From positions 1 through 53,783 of the forward strand of contig JAVBMX010000081.1 in assembly GCA_031551885.1 (NCBI GenBank): a DNA stretch of 53,783 bases. The letters are read 5' to 3'. The stretch comes from Frigididesulfovibrio sp031551885. Lineage in GTDB: Bacteria > Desulfobacterota > Desulfovibrionia > Desulfovibrionales > Desulfovibrionaceae. The number at the start of each line of letters is the position of its first letter. The stretch's first letter is position 1. Of this stretch, positions 8,001-17,492 are shown piece after piece. The position numbers were made by a program, and so were the translations under genes. Below the pieces are notes generated by a model, which was not told the origin of the DNA, made no database searches, and worked only from the letters and a program-made list of their open reading frames with translations.

Positions 8001-11000
8001 ACGGCCTCCAACGAAGTGGTCGTTCACATCAAGGATTCGCACGTGCTGCCCACGATCGACGGCGCGCATGTGGACGAATCCCACGACATGCACCAAACCC
8101 ACACTTTTGCTTTCGACAACCTGGACTACAACGCCCCGGACGGCATCGCCTCGGTGGCCTGGAACAAGAATCTGGTCGAAAAAGCCCTGGACCAATACCA
8201 CGCGACCAATTCCAAAGCGCATCTGGCCGTGACGGTTTCCGCCGACGGCAGCCTGCTGACCGTCACCGACGGCCCGGGCGGCGACGTGGTCTTCACAGCC
8301 AGGCTTATCGGCGACGCGACGACCGGCTACCAGGTGGAATACACCCAGTCGCACGCCCTCAGCCACCTCATTCCCGGTCTGGCCCACGACGACCCGCTGC
8401 CTCTGCTGCTGCCCGTCGACGTCACCGACGGCGACGGTGACGTCGTGCAGAGCCTTTTCGGCATCACCGTGGACGACGACGGGCCCGAAAGCCTCTTTGC
8501 CTCCAACGTCCTGATGTTGGAATACATCGGGCAAACCATCCTGGAAGGCCTGGATGAACTGGATCTGGGCAATCCCCAGGCATTCATCCAGAGCCTGACC
8601 GAAATGCTTGGTCAAAGCCTGCAGGCCGGGCTCAAGACAGACGCCTTGGTCGATCTGGTGGATCTGTTGGCCAACACCAACCTGAGCAACAACGGCTCCG
8701 GCTTGGGCGGCCTCCCGTTCGGCATCTTCGGCAAAGACAGCGATCGCACGGAAAGCGATACCCCTTACACCGGCAAACTCAACCCGGACTTCGGCGTGGA
8801 CGGCCCGGCTTCGGCCGACAGCCACATCACCGGCTGGGATCTCCTGCATGGCGGAAAAACCCCGGCGGGAGTGGGGTGGAGTCCCCTGGGCGTGCAGGCC
8901 ATGCTGACCCTTTTGGGTGTGCACGCCTCGGGGCATCCCAACACCATGCTTACGGTCGACGCCGTAGGGAACACCTATCCGCCGACCGTTCTGGAAGTCA
9001 TGGCGGGCAACGAACGCGTGATGACCCTGGAAATCGTCGAGAGCAACGGCGCGTACTCCTATAAAATCACCCAGCATATGGGCCTGGAGCACGACCCCAA
9101 CCTGGTGCAGGATCTGCTGGCCGATGTACTGGGCAAAGCGCTCCAGGGCGTGATCCCGGCCGAACTGCAAAGCCTGCTCGACACCCTCGGCATGGGCCTG
9201 AACGACCTGACCAAAGCCCTCGGCTCCGGCAACCTGCTCACCCTGCCCCTGCCGCTGGTGATCATGGACGGCGACGGCGACGTGGCCCCCGGGATGGTCA
9301 CCCTGACCATCCGCGATTCCGAACCCAGCTTGGGCCAGATCGCGGGCCTGACCGTGGCCGAGGCCGATCTGCCCACGGGCACGGACTACATCCCCGGCAC
9401 TCCCCACAGCCACGACACCGACAACCGGGGCGACGGCCGACCGGCCGAACACGAGGAACTCGCCTCGGGTTCCTTCACCTTCAGCCTCGGTTTTGACATT
9501 GCGGGTTCCACGGCGGTCATCAAAGGCCCCACCGGCGACATCAATCTGCTCAACCTCGCGGCCGGGGCCACAATCGAAGGCCACTACGGCAAACTGACCG
9601 TGACCGAGGTTTCCGGCCCGACGGCCGGCGCCTACACGGTGAAGTACACCTATGAACTCACGGATCGCGCCCAGCACGCCGACGATGCCGGAGCCAACAA
9701 AACCCTGGCCGCCGGCGAACCGGCCGAGGCCTTCACGGTCTCCGTCACCGACGGCGACGGCGATTCCCGCAGCTCGACCCTCAACGTAACCATCGTGGAC
9801 GACATTCCTGAAGTCCACAGCGAGTGGGACGTGACCGACGTCGGCGGCAAGGCCGGACCCGACAACCACGACTGGTGGGGCGCGGAAGGCAACATTCTTA
9901 CCGGACAGGGCGTCACCGACGCGGACGGTTCTTCCCCCGTGGCCAAAGACCTCTGGGGCGCTGACGGTCCGGCGGACTACGCGTATCAGGGCGGCAACCT
10001 CACCGGCGGCCCCCTGCGGGTGGAAGGCACGTATGTGGCCGCGAACGGCGAAACCGCCGTGGACGGCACGTTCGGCACCTTGTTCATCAAGGCCGACGGC
10101 TCCTACCGCTATGAGGTCGACGCCGCGAAGCTGAACGCCGCCCAGCCCGAGCTGAAACCGGGCGCGTTCGGCGCGGCCGTCTCTCTGGCGAACGTGGAGC
10201 CCGGCTCCGTTGCGGGTATGGGCTTCAAGGCCTACCAAGGCAACATTAATCTGCTTGTCGCGGACAATACCTCGCTGGCCGCCCTGCTCCAGGGCATCGG
10301 CACAGACACCCCGGCGAAAACCGCCGCCGGCATGGGCGTGGCGGGCAGCGTTCCCGGCGGCTTCCTCAACCCGTCACCCAACGAAGGCGATCAAGTCGGC
10401 GGAACGGCTCTCGGGCAACGCGAAGGTCTGCTGATCACGCTGGACGAGCTCGCGGCCGACGCCAAGCTGAGCTTCGCCGGGGTAAGCGGGGCGGAACAGC
10501 TGGTGGTCTATGCCTTTGACTCGGCAGGCAACTGCCTGAGCAAAACCCTGGTACTCGGCCAAAGCGGCTGGGAGTTCGAAGGAACCACCCTTACGGGCAT
10601 CAAGTCCCTTCTGGTCGTGGCCGGGGCTTACTCCAGCTTCACCGTGTCGAGCGTCACCACGGCCCCCATCGTCACGGAGTTCACCGAAGTCTTTGACTAC
10701 AGCCTGATCGACGCCGACGGCGACGCGGTCGCGGGAGCCCTGACCATCAACGTCAAAGGCACGCCGCCGACCATCGACTTCGTGCCGGGCGACAACATCG
10801 TCTACGAGGCCCACATGCCGGGCGGCAGCCTGGAAAACGACACGACGCACGGCCACGGCTTCACCACCACTCTCACCTACACGGTGGCCCTGAACTACGG
10901 CCCGAACCCGGTTTTCACCATCGGCGGCAAAGAGTATGTCGTGGACGACTCCGGCAATCTGCACGACAAGAGCGGCTCCGGGTTCACCGAGGTGGACGCC

Positions 11001-14000
11001 TCCTACGGCAAAATCACCGGCGGCACCTTTGACGGCACAACCCTGAAGCTGACCTACGCGTTGACCGACAACTACACGCACCCGGACGACACCCCCCAGG
11101 CGGCCGTGGACAAGCAGATCGCCGAAGACGTGGATGCCGTGGCGGTCACGGTGACCACCGACATCGCCTCGTCCAAACCGGCCACGGGCCATGTGGACAT
11201 CGCCGATGACGTGCCCCTGGCGGGCGGCACGGACGCCAGGCTGTTCGAATCCGACATCGTCGGGCTGACGGTGGGCGGCAAACAGGTCACCAATTCCGGC
11301 ACGGACTCGGCCCACACGTACCTCAACGACGACGACGATGAGTTCCGGCTCGTTCCCGACGACCTGGAACCCACCGCCGGCGCGCACAATCAGGCCCATG
11401 CCGAGGGCGTCGTCGCCCTGAACTACGGCGCGGACAAAGCGGCCACGGACGGCAACGCCTTTGTCTGGGACATCCCGCAAGGCATGGGCGGGCTCATGGC
11501 CATGGTCGAGGGATCCTGGCAGGCCGTCACTTGGGACAACACCGGCAAGACCACCCTGCTGGGCAAGGTGGGCGACGTCACGGTGTTGAAACTGACCATG
11601 AACCCGGCCACCGGCGAGTACACGGCGGATCTTTACGCCGGCCTGAAGCACGACGACCCGGATGCCCCCAACACCTTCGACCGCAACCTGGATCTGGACG
11701 GATTCACGCCCGATACGCCCACGACGCTCGGCTTCACCTACACCGTGAAAGACGGCGACGGCGACACCGCCACGGGCTCTTTGAACGTGCGGGTGCAGGA
11801 CGACATCCTGGACGTGCCGGATTCCACGGGCACGGTGAAGTGGACCACGGGCACGGGACCCGCGCCCGACATCTTCTTCGACTATGACCGAACGATCGAT
11901 CTGACCGCGAACGGCACGGATCTTTCCACCACCGGTCTGAACTTCCGCTTCCAAAAGGCGGTCATCGCCGGCGACTCCATCGACCTGGACACCTACCCCG
12001 CCGCCGACGGCACCATGCATCGGGGGGCGGGCGGCCTCGGCGTGCACGGCTCGAGCATCGACCCCGGCGGGCCGAACGAGCACGATCGTTTCCAGGAAAT
12101 CAACTACGACAAGGCCACCAACACATCCGAAGCCGTGGTCGTCGACCTTGGCGGCAAGTTGGCCTTCGGTCTGAATCTGGGCATGGGCAACTTTTACGCC
12201 AACAACGACGAAGCGATGGAAAAGGGCCGTATGACCTTCTACCGTGAAGGCAAGGAAGTGGGCCGTTACGACTTCCAGTCGAGCAACGCGGCCGGTACGG
12301 CCGACATCTTCTTCGACGCCATTCCCGGCGGCTTCGACAAAGTGGTGATCACCGCCCTGGACAACGGCGGCGCGCCCGGAGCGGACAACAGCGACTTCTA
12401 CATCAAGTCCCTGAAGTTCGACACCATTGAGGACGAGGTCATCCACTACGAACGGGGTTCGGCCGGCAACGCGGCCGACATCGCGGGCGCGGACGGCGTC
12501 AAGCCCGGCAGCCTTCGTTTCACGGCCTCCCAGGGCGACATTCAGACCAACCTGGGTGATGTCGGTCTGACCGTGGACGGCAACGGCACCCACATCGTGG
12601 GTATGCTGAACGGCGAAAAGGTTTTTGAGGCCTTCCTCACCCCGAGTACCGGCGTGTGGGATTACTTCCAGTACAAATCCTTCACCGTGACCGACGGCGA
12701 CAACGACGGCAAACCCGACCCCATCGCCTTCACGTTCCAGGTACAGGACAACGACGGCGACTTCGCCTACGCGAACATCGTGGTCGACAACCCCGGTCTG
12801 CCTCCGGGCATCACGCTGGATCTGCGCGCCTCCGACCTGACGGTCTATGAAGGCCATCTGGACGACGGCACCTTTGCGAACGTTGCCGGCGGCCATGCCG
12901 GGCACGACGTTGAAGCGACGCTCCTCTACAACGTGGATTTGAAGGGCGGCGTGCTGCAATCCTTCACCGTCGGCGGGGCGACCTTCACCTGGAACGGAAC
13001 GACGCTCACGGGCGACCTGGACGCCGCCGCCGTGAACAACGGCAAAATCACCGGCGTCTCGTACGACAAGGCGACGGGCGTGCTCAGCGTGACCTACGAG
13101 CTGACCGGCCCGGCCACGCACACGGCACCCGGCGGCGAAGGCTCGCTCGACGTCAGCGCGCCCCCGGTCGACATCGCCGTTGCGGTGACCACCAACGCGG
13201 CCACGACGAGCGCGAACGGCTCGGTGATCATCGTGGATGACGCGCCCATCGTGGAATTCGACGGCGTGTACACAGGCGGCGTGCTTGAGCACGTGGACGG
13301 CGACGACGCCCATACCGCCTCCATCGGCACACCCGTTCAGGGCGTCATCGGCCTTGAGGCCGGGGCCGACGGGCTGCGAAACCTGAAGGTCAACGGCGTG
13401 GACGTGACCCATGCGACGGAGGCCGCCAAGGTGACGGTTTCCGACGCCGGCGACCACGGCGAGATGCAGGTATGGAAAGACGCGGCCGGGGTGTGGCGTT
13501 ACAGCTACACGCCCACATCCGCGACCGGCGGGTCTCCGGACGCCTTTGAGGTGGTCGCGACCGACAAGGACGGCGACACGGCTTCCGACACGCTGACCGT
13601 TACGGTCAGGCCGTCGGCTCCGAGCGTTTCGATTACCCTGACGGACGGCGAAATCCACGAGGCGGCCCTGCCCGACGGCACGGGCAAGACATGGGATTCA
13701 AACGGCAACCCCACCGGCGACACGACCGACATCACCGCCACGGGCGTCATCACGGTCACCGGGCCGTATGACACCGTCACCGTGGGCATCGGCGGCGTGG
13801 AAGTCGGCATCCCCACCCTGGGGGTCGGCGCGACCTCGGCCGCCCTGAACGTGGGGCACGGCACCGTGACCTTCACCAACAACGGCAACGGCTCCTACGG
13901 CTTCACCTACACCCTGACTTCGCCCCTGACCCATACCCAGGGCCAGGGGCCGGACGGCCTGAAGCCCAACTACACCGTGGATGAAAAGGCCGGGCTCGAC

Positions 14001-16457
14001 GTCACGGCCAAAGCCTCGGTCACCACCGGCGGCACGACCATGACCGGCACGGCGACTCCGGGAAGCATCACGGCGATCGACGACGAACTCTCGGCCAAGG
14101 GCACCTCCATCGTCATCAACGAGCCGGGACCGCAGGGCTACTGCATCACAATCATGCTCGACACCTCGGGCAGCATGGCGGGCAGCCGACTGACCCTGGC
14201 CAAGGCCGCCTTGGAAAACCTGCTGCAAACCTATGAAACCCAAAGCAACGGCGGGGAGCTGAGCATCCGCCTGATCAGCTTTGCAGGCAACGACACACTC
14301 CGGGGCGAAAACATGACCGTGGCCCAGGCCGTCGCCGCGATCAATGCTCTGTCCGCCGACGGCCTCACGGACTATTACGAGCCGTTGGACACGGCCGGAA
14401 CGAAGATTCTCGCGGACCTCGCCAATCCGGCCTATGCGGGGTACACGCACAAGGTCTACTTCATCTCCGACGGCCAGCCCAACGAAGCCCACAACGGCAG
14501 GCACGTTCCCCTCGTCTGGGAAAACCTCGTGAACGGGCCTAACGCCGACAAGCTCGACGTCCACTCGGTGGGCATCAACGTCGGTTCCACGGCGGCAAAC
14601 GAACTGCGTAAAATCGTCAACCCCGACGATGCCGACGACACCTTCACCAACGTCAAGGACGCCGCCGACCTTTCCAAGGCGCTTGAAGACACGGTCGCCA
14701 CGGTCGACGGCAACCTGCTGGCCACTTCGGTGCTCGGCGCGGACGGCGTGGACGCGATTATCGCATACAAGGGCGCGCCCATTGCCTGGGGTCCCGACGG
14801 TTCCATCGAGATCAAGCTCGACGGCGACGATGTGGTTCTGAAGATCTGGAACGGCACGGACGGCAAGCACGCGCTCGGCGACTATGAGCTCAAGGTCACC
14901 GACAACATCGCCGAAGACACGATCTACCAGGACGTCTCGCTGACCCTGCGCGACGGCGACGGCGACACCCGAACCATCACCCTGCCCATCGAGGTCAAGG
15001 CCTATGACGCCGTCCACGCCCAAGACGACGCGGGCACGGCCGTGCCTTCCGTTCATCCTTCCACGGCCGGCGACGCGGCCGAGGCGAATCCGGCGGCCTC
15101 CGGATTCGAAGCCGCGGCGGGCGCGGTGACAAGCGTGGCCTCCATCTCCGGGCCGGCCAACTACACGGACATTCATGGAGTTAAGAGTTCGTTCGCCGGC
15201 AGCCACAACAGCGGCGGCTGGCTGAAAATCGAGGCCACGGGCAACCTGGACGCGGCCGAAGCCGAAACCCCCGGCCTGCGGGCGTTGATCCGCCAGAACC
15301 TGGAGACGGACGGCAAGCGCATCGGCACAATCGGCATGGTGGAAAAAACCTTCGCCCTGCTGGGCAAGGGAGCCGTGACGTTCAACTTTGAAGCGTTGAA
15401 CGGGTACCGCAACAAGAACAACGTCGACCAGGACGGCGCGCTCTGGGCGCTCAAAGACGCCAAGGGTAATGTCGTGCGCAGCGGCAGAATCTGGCAGAAC
15501 ACCTCCGACAGCCGGTGGGCCGACGGCCTGCTGCAAATCGACGGCATCGACGCGGGCGCGTATCAGCTGCTCATCGTCGTGGCCAACGTCAGCGGAACGG
15601 GCGGCGCGAACGAAGCCAACGCCCAGCTTTATCTCGACAAGTTCTATATCTCGGGCGACCCGGGGTATGAGTGCTCCGGCAACGTGCTGGCCAACGACAC
15701 CCTCGAGACGCGCGGCACCCTCAGCCTGACCCGGGTGGAAGTCAACGGGCACGAGCACGCCTTCGGCTCGGCCGATCACCTCAACCTGGATACCGGGCAC
15801 GGCCTGCTGACGATCAGGGCCGACGGCTCCTACTCGTATGTGGGTACAGAGACCGATCTGGACGTCACCTATACGGCGACATCGACCTATGGGGACAACG
15901 ACTCGGCCGAGCTGTACATTCGAGGCGGCGCGACCATCACCGGCACGGCGGGCAATGACGTTCTGCACGGCACCTCACTCGGCGAAGTGATTCACGGCGG
16001 CGACGGCAACGATATCCTGTTCGGAAACGACGGCAACGACGTGCTGTATGGCGACGCCGGAAACGACGTCCTTTACGGCGGCAGAGGCGACGATATCCTC
16101 TACGGCGGGCTTGGCGACGATATCTTCGCTTGGCGGACCGGGGATTACGACGGCGGCATCGACAAAGTCATGGACTTCGCTCTCGGCCACGACAAGCTGC
16201 GCTTCGACGATCTGTTCAGCGTCGGCGACGATCTGAGCGCTCAGCTTGCGACGGCCCTCAAGAGCGGCGACATTGATGTGGACACGAACATCGCCGGAGA
16301 TCTGCTGACCCTGACACTCTACGGCAGCCGAGCGCAAACCGTGGAAGTACACCTCGGGTCCGCCCTCGACACCGCGCAGATCGCCGAAATCATGCATGAC
16401 GACTCGGCCGCCAAAGCCGCCCTGCTTGAGCAGATCATCGTGCAATACGGCAGTTGA
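5010..16457 (+). CDS. Giant type I secreted RTX adhesin with VWA domain (LapA/BapA-like)
   Basis: This 3815-aa protein is expected to be exported by an ABC-type I system and held at the cell surface for attachment or biofilm. Residues 1-98 resemble the beta-rich BapA/LapA-type N-terminal module. A TAAG motif, the kind LapG proteases cut, lies at 99-102. About fourteen beta-sandwich repeats follow (roughly 130-3030), marked by T/V-DGDGD and VDDDGP motifs. A von Willebrand A domain spans about 3045-3230, with MIDAS DTSGS at 3051 and a later SDGQPN. RTX nonapeptides (GGDGNDILFG type) occupy about 3646-3708, and a secretion-signal region ends the protein. ATG 5010 is chosen because GGGGG lies 8 nt upstream; ATG 5004 is in frame but too close. 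No transporter, LapG or LapD is in the window. An independent terminator follows. The family call is firm; function is inferred. Confidence 0.93.
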   Translation: MSQATQPQTIIPVPRPTAGTTQAIDSQAGALIQLTFPEGDATFDRAGNDLTLSFADGGRVTLTNFFAVGDQSLPTLKLADSTEVASKDFLAANYPGMNTAAGPAPTAAPPSSGEGEYDDHSGALINGVDRFGSLGTDYWGYTSEAPDYIRGLDLAGGTFSFGVITGPTGSLGAVAGVYEDGLPHQYKGDFHSREAGRLTLDVQPDPGSSVSAVTISGLPAGAGLWLGNPADGTGTPLDPNAAGEYTFSFAQFAGPGVFILPPKDNSDADFPINVSVTFDNGTDSATESTVAVVVVDAVADMPGRGRAELHIDRQDHAEWGTQRSHGGTKVRTGEADEITFDVRAAFRDYEDGSEFHTIEVKGIPEDWTLNAVGLGSLASVGSFASLDEARAALHDAPDSYAQVNINGEATYIFNVSGLARVNSTLSFDPHDWTSRRDADGNPHADGPLSPTIEITARAEEINFSGEELTLDNNIAEKPLGDWRVTIKEDTPDFYGRRVSILSDESKGVQPWTDEISLSRLSRDVSLQAVLTGLRGEGVDIPTGNPVSVAREAVFYNLHSDGVDDAGGNAGKALLGFEGNDGADSGWKTTAGESIFLYYKDGVVIGRVGGASGAYPDGRVAFVVAAEDDNGVLSGGVNHGSVTFIQYESLHHPKPGDPGWKHNEKPADSLDLKLVLTDDDGDKAAIDVSIDVRDDGPKCLVVGKAHKLDETFMRDVDHDGAFEHHNTTGGTVHVNFGADGPANDAPFRFDVSDLKAMGLQSGGLPLDIDDSDPTKITASLPDGTPVFTLSIDAAGNYTYTQFQPLDHPVQGSSHRAHDDPLKLPFTVVATDGDGDTIRAEGRITVDDDGPSAGLLPATGWVWEGMFRFTDELHASGDIHVDFGADDTGGLKAVFWDAKAIATELQSENLHATVGPEGTKIPLSVLNAGETDPKELTIGWKDAGGIEHVVMKLELIDDGHGNFRYQYTQYDTIAHGSSGIADILEALSFAYVVRDADGDTASNEVVVHIKDSHVLPTIDGAHVDESHDMHQTHTFAFDNLDYNAPDGIASVAWNKNLVEKALDQYHATNSKAHLAVTVSADGSLLTVTDGPGGDVVFTARLIGDATTGYQVEYTQSHALSHLIPGLAHDDPLPLLLPVDVTDGDGDVVQSLFGITVDDDGPESLFASNVLMLEYIGQTILEGLDELDLGNPQAFIQSLTEMLGQSLQAGLKTDALVDLVDLLANTNLSNNGSGLGGLPFGIFGKDSDRTESDTPYTGKLNPDFGVDGPASADSHITGWDLLHGGKTPAGVGWSPLGVQAMLTLLGVHASGHPNTMLTVDAVGNTYPPTVLEVMAGNERVMTLEIVESNGAYSYKITQHMGLEHDPNLVQDLLADVLGKALQGVIPAELQSLLDTLGMGLNDLTKALGSGNLLTLPLPLVIMDGDGDVAPGMVTLTIRDSEPSLGQIAGLTVAEADLPTGTDYIPGTPHSHDTDNRGDGRPAEHEELASGSFTFSLGFDIAGSTAVIKGPTGDINLLNLAAGATIEGHYGKLTVTEVSGPTAGAYTVKYTYELTDRAQHADDAGANKTLAAGEPAEAFTVSVTDGDGDSRSSTLNVTIVDDIPEVHSEWDVTDVGGKAGPDNHDWWGAEGNILTGQGVTDADGSSPVAKDLWGADGPADYAYQGGNLTGGPLRVEGTYVAANGETAVDGTFGTLFIKADGSYRYEVDAAKLNAAQPELKPGAFGAAVSLANVEPGSVAGMGFKAYQGNINLLVADNTSLAALLQGIGTDTPAKTAAGMGVAGSVPGGFLNPSPNEGDQVGGTALGQREGLLITLDELAADAKLSFAGVSGAEQLVVYAFDSAGNCLSKTLVLGQSGWEFEGTTLTGIKSLLVVAGAYSSFTVSSVTTAPIVTEFTEVFDYSLIDADGDAVAGALTINVKGTPPTIDFVPGDNIVYEAHMPGGSLENDTTHGHGFTTTLTYTVALNYGPNPVFTIGGKEYVVDDSGNLHDKSGSGFTEVDASYGKITGGTFDGTTLKLTYALTDNYTHPDDTPQAAVDKQIAEDVDAVAVTVTTDIASSKPATGHVDIADDVPLAGGTDARLFESDIVGLTVGGKQVTNSGTDSAHTYLNDDDDEFRLVPDDLEPTAGAHNQAHAEGVVALNYGADKAATDGNAFVWDIPQGMGGLMAMVEGSWQAVTWDNTGKTTLLGKVGDVTVLKLTMNPATGEYTADLYAGLKHDDPDAPNTFDRNLDLDGFTPDTPTTLGFTYTVKDGDGDTATGSLNVRVQDDILDVPDSTGTVKWTTGTGPAPDIFFDYDRTIDLTANGTDLSTTGLNFRFQKAVIAGDSIDLDTYPAADGTMHRGAGGLGVHGSSIDPGGPNEHDRFQEINYDKATNTSEAVVVDLGGKLAFGLNLGMGNFYANNDEAMEKGRMTFYREGKEVGRYDFQSSNAAGTADIFFDAIPGGFDKVVITALDNGGAPGADNSDFYIKSLKFDTIEDEVIHYERGSAGNAADIAGADGVKPGSLRFTASQGDIQTNLGDVGLTVDGNGTHIVGMLNGEKVFEAFLTPSTGVWDYFQYKSFTVTDGDNDGKPDPIAFTFQVQDNDGDFAYANIVVDNPGLPPGITLDLRASDLTVYEGHLDDGTFANVAGGHAGHDVEATLLYNVDLKGGVLQSFTVGGATFTWNGTTLTGDLDAAAVNNGKITGVSYDKATGVLSVTYELTGPATHTAPGGEGSLDVSAPPVDIAVAVTTNAATTSANGSVIIVDDAPIVEFDGVYTGGVLEHVDGDDAHTASIGTPVQGVIGLEAGADGLRNLKVNGVDVTHATEAAKVTVSDAGDHGEMQVWKDAAGVWRYSYTPTSATGGSPDAFEVVATDKDGDTASDTLTVTVRPSAPSVSITLTDGEIHEAALPDGTGKTWDSNGNPTGDTTDITATGVITVTGPYDTVTVGIGGVEVGIPTLGVGATSAALNVGHGTVTFTNNGNGSYGFTYTLTSPLTHTQGQGPDGLKPNYTVDEKAGLDVTAKASVTTGGTTMTGTATPGSITAIDDELSAKGTSIVINEPGPQGYCITIMLDTSGSMAGSRLTLAKAALENLLQTYETQSNGGELSIRLISFAGNDTLRGENMTVAQAVAAINALSADGLTDYYEPLDTAGTKILADLANPAYAGYTHKVYFISDGQPNEAHNGRHVPLVWENLVNGPNADKLDVHSVGINVGSTAANELRKIVNPDDADDTFTNVKDAADLSKALEDTVATVDGNLLATSVLGADGVDAIIAYKGAPIAWGPDGSIEIKLDGDDVVLKIWNGTDGKHALGDYELKVTDNIAEDTIYQDVSLTLRDGDGDTRTITLPIEVKAYDAVHAQDDAGTAVPSVHPSTAGDAAEANPAASGFEAAAGAVTSVASISGPANYTDIHGVKSSFAGSHNSGGWLKIEATGNLDAAEAETPGLRALIRQNLETDGKRIGTIGMVEKTFALLGKGAVTFNFEALNGYRNKNNVDQDGALWALKDAKGNVVRSGRIWQNTSDSRWADGLLQIDGIDAGAYQLLIVVANVSGTGGANEANAQLYLDKFYISGDPGYECSGNVLANDTLETRGTLSLTRVEVNGHEHAFGSADHLNLDTGHGLLTIRADGSYSYVGTETDLDVTYTATSTYGDNDSAELYIRGGATITGTAGNDVLHGTSLGEVIHGGDGNDILFGNDGNDVLYGDAGNDVLYGGRGDDILYGGLGDDIFAWRTGDYDGGIDKVMDFALGHDKLRFDDLFSVGDDLSAQLATALKSGDIDVDTNIAGDLLTLTLYGSRAQTVEVHLGSALDTAQIAEIMHDDSAAKAALLEQIIVQYGS

Positions 16458-16500
16458 TCGGGAAATCCCTTCTCACCCTCCACTCCCTCCGCCCCTCGGC

Positions 16501-16522
16501 AACCGCCGGGGGGCGGTTTTTT
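16501..16522 (+). terminator. Rho-independent terminator after adhesin
   Basis: Stem AACCGCC / GGCGGTT with a GGGG loop is followed by T6 (counting the last stem bases), 43 nt after the adhesin stop. Confidence 0.88.
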
Positions 16523-16530
16523 CCCCCGCT

Positions 16531-16580
16531 ACAACGCGCAAAGGCCGCCCCGGAATGCCGGCACGGCCTTTGCGCGTTGT
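16531..16580. repeat. 17-bp perfect inverted repeat between convergent genes
   Basis: ACAACGCGCAAAGGCCG (16531-16547) is perfectly repeated in inverse at 16564-16580 with a 16-nt loop. It lies between the convergent adhesin and lipoprotein genes. It has no T-tract on either strand, so it is either a Rho-independent-like 3' stabiliser or a relic of a repeat. Confidence 0.8.
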
Positions 16581-16619
16581 GAACACGCGGCGGGAACGGG
16601 TCCCCGCCCGCGCGCGGGG

Positions 16620-17045
16620 TTACTTCCGCTTCAGAACAAGAACGCCGCCGCCGTTGACGACCTGCAGACGATCGTTGTCGCGAACCTCAAAGGTGTCTTC
16701 GCGGTTGTCGTAAACGATGGTCACGGCATTGTCTTTGGTGCGGGCGACCTTAAAGGGCACGCCTTCAAATTTTTCGTCCATCATTTTCGCCGAGATCGTC
16801 TTCTTCGACGTATCCAGGCCTATATAGGCCCCTTCACCCAAGGCGTTCCTGATGGCGACCTTGATCGCGGCGAACTGCTCGGGAGAAGCCTCGGAAGACC
16901 CCTGCAGCGCCAGGGTGCACTTGATGGTCTCATCATAGTCCACCTCCCAGGTGCCCCCCAGCTTGGAAAGCAGAGAGTCGGACTCGCCGCAGGCGGCAAG
17001 AAGCAGAGCGGACAGCAGCAGGAACGGGGCAAAATATTTTTTCAT
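16620..17045 (-). CDS. Small lipoprotein of unknown function
   Basis: The 141-aa product has a clear lipoprotein signal: MKKY, a hydrophobic stretch, then lipobox LLAAC with Cys at about 19. It is therefore predicted to be lipidated and envelope-anchored. The mature part contains GGTWEVDYDETI and ends in alternating beta-type segments (VTIVYDNREDTFEVRDNDRL). This suggests a small beta-sheet, lipocalin-like domain of the kind seen in proteins beginning GTW. I do not recognise the family. It is convergent with the adhesin gene. The tgt gene, the next gene with coding in this direction, is separated by an 868-bp repeat-rich gap. Confidence 0.88.
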   Translation of the reverse strand: MKKYFAPFLLLSALLLAACGESDSLLSKLGGTWEVDYDETIKCTLALQGSSEASPEQFAAIKVAIRNALGEGAYIGLDTSKKTISAKMMDEKFEGVPFKVARTKDNAVTIVYDNREDTFEVRDNDRLQVVNGGGVLVLKRK

Positions 17046-17234
17046 GAAGACTCCGGTTGTTGACGATGGTACAGGCTTTTACAAACGAGCAAGAATGATG
17101 CCGAACGGCGCTTCACGCAGCCGCTGAAAAGAGGGCCGGTTTGCTTGCTCCTTCCCTCCCTCTTCCTGTGCAGTCAAAAAACCGACGGTAAGTATTCCCG
17201 TTGATGAGGCGGATGTTTGACGGTTGACCGAAAG

Positions 17235-17343
17235 CATTTTCACTTTGAAAATGTCCATGAAACCATATTCCGAACGACTTCCAAACGAGCCCGCAAGCGG
17301 GCGTCCGCGTGAAGCGGTCGCCAGAGCAAAGTAGCTTTGCTCT
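17235..17343 (+). repeat. F2 dispersed repeat, copy 1
   Basis: It starts with the palindrome CATTTTCACTTTGAAAATG and ATGAAACCATA. The family core GACTTCCAAACGAGCCCGCA follows, and it ends in the hairpin AGAGCAAAG-TAG-CTTTGCTCT. The same order occurs at 31779-31974 and, inverted, at 33106-33295, with diverged copies at 50880-50959 and 51961-52141. Confidence 0.8.
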
Positions 17344-17348
17344 AAACC

Positions 17349-17492
17349 AGCGAACCTCCGGGGGGGGGGGCCGGAGGTTCGCTGTGTGAGGGGGAGCCGT
17401 TGATAACCCGAGGGGGGGATTCGGGTGGCTCGATTTGTCCGACCAAGCAGGGGGGGGAAGCTTGTGGTGAGTGATGGGGGGGCACACTCACC
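17349..17492 (+). repeat. Array of hairpins with poly-G loops
   Basis: Four successive hairpins share the design 'unique stem, G-run loop'. The first is a 13-bp perfect stem AGCGAACCTCCGG / CCGGAGGTTCGCT with a G9 loop (17349-17383). The second is ACCCGA/TCGGGT with G7 (17406-17426). The third is CAAGC/GCTTG with G8 (17444-17464). The fourth is GGTGAGTG/CACTCACC with G7 (17466-17492). A G5 run lies between the first two. It is non-coding. Confidence 0.75.

Noticed and set aside
7440..10238. 932-aa open frame on the minus strand
   Set aside because: It is antisense to the adhesin repeats and produced by GC-rich codons; it has no ribosome-binding site or family motifs. The same applies to 10374-13658 and 13698-15968 on that strand.
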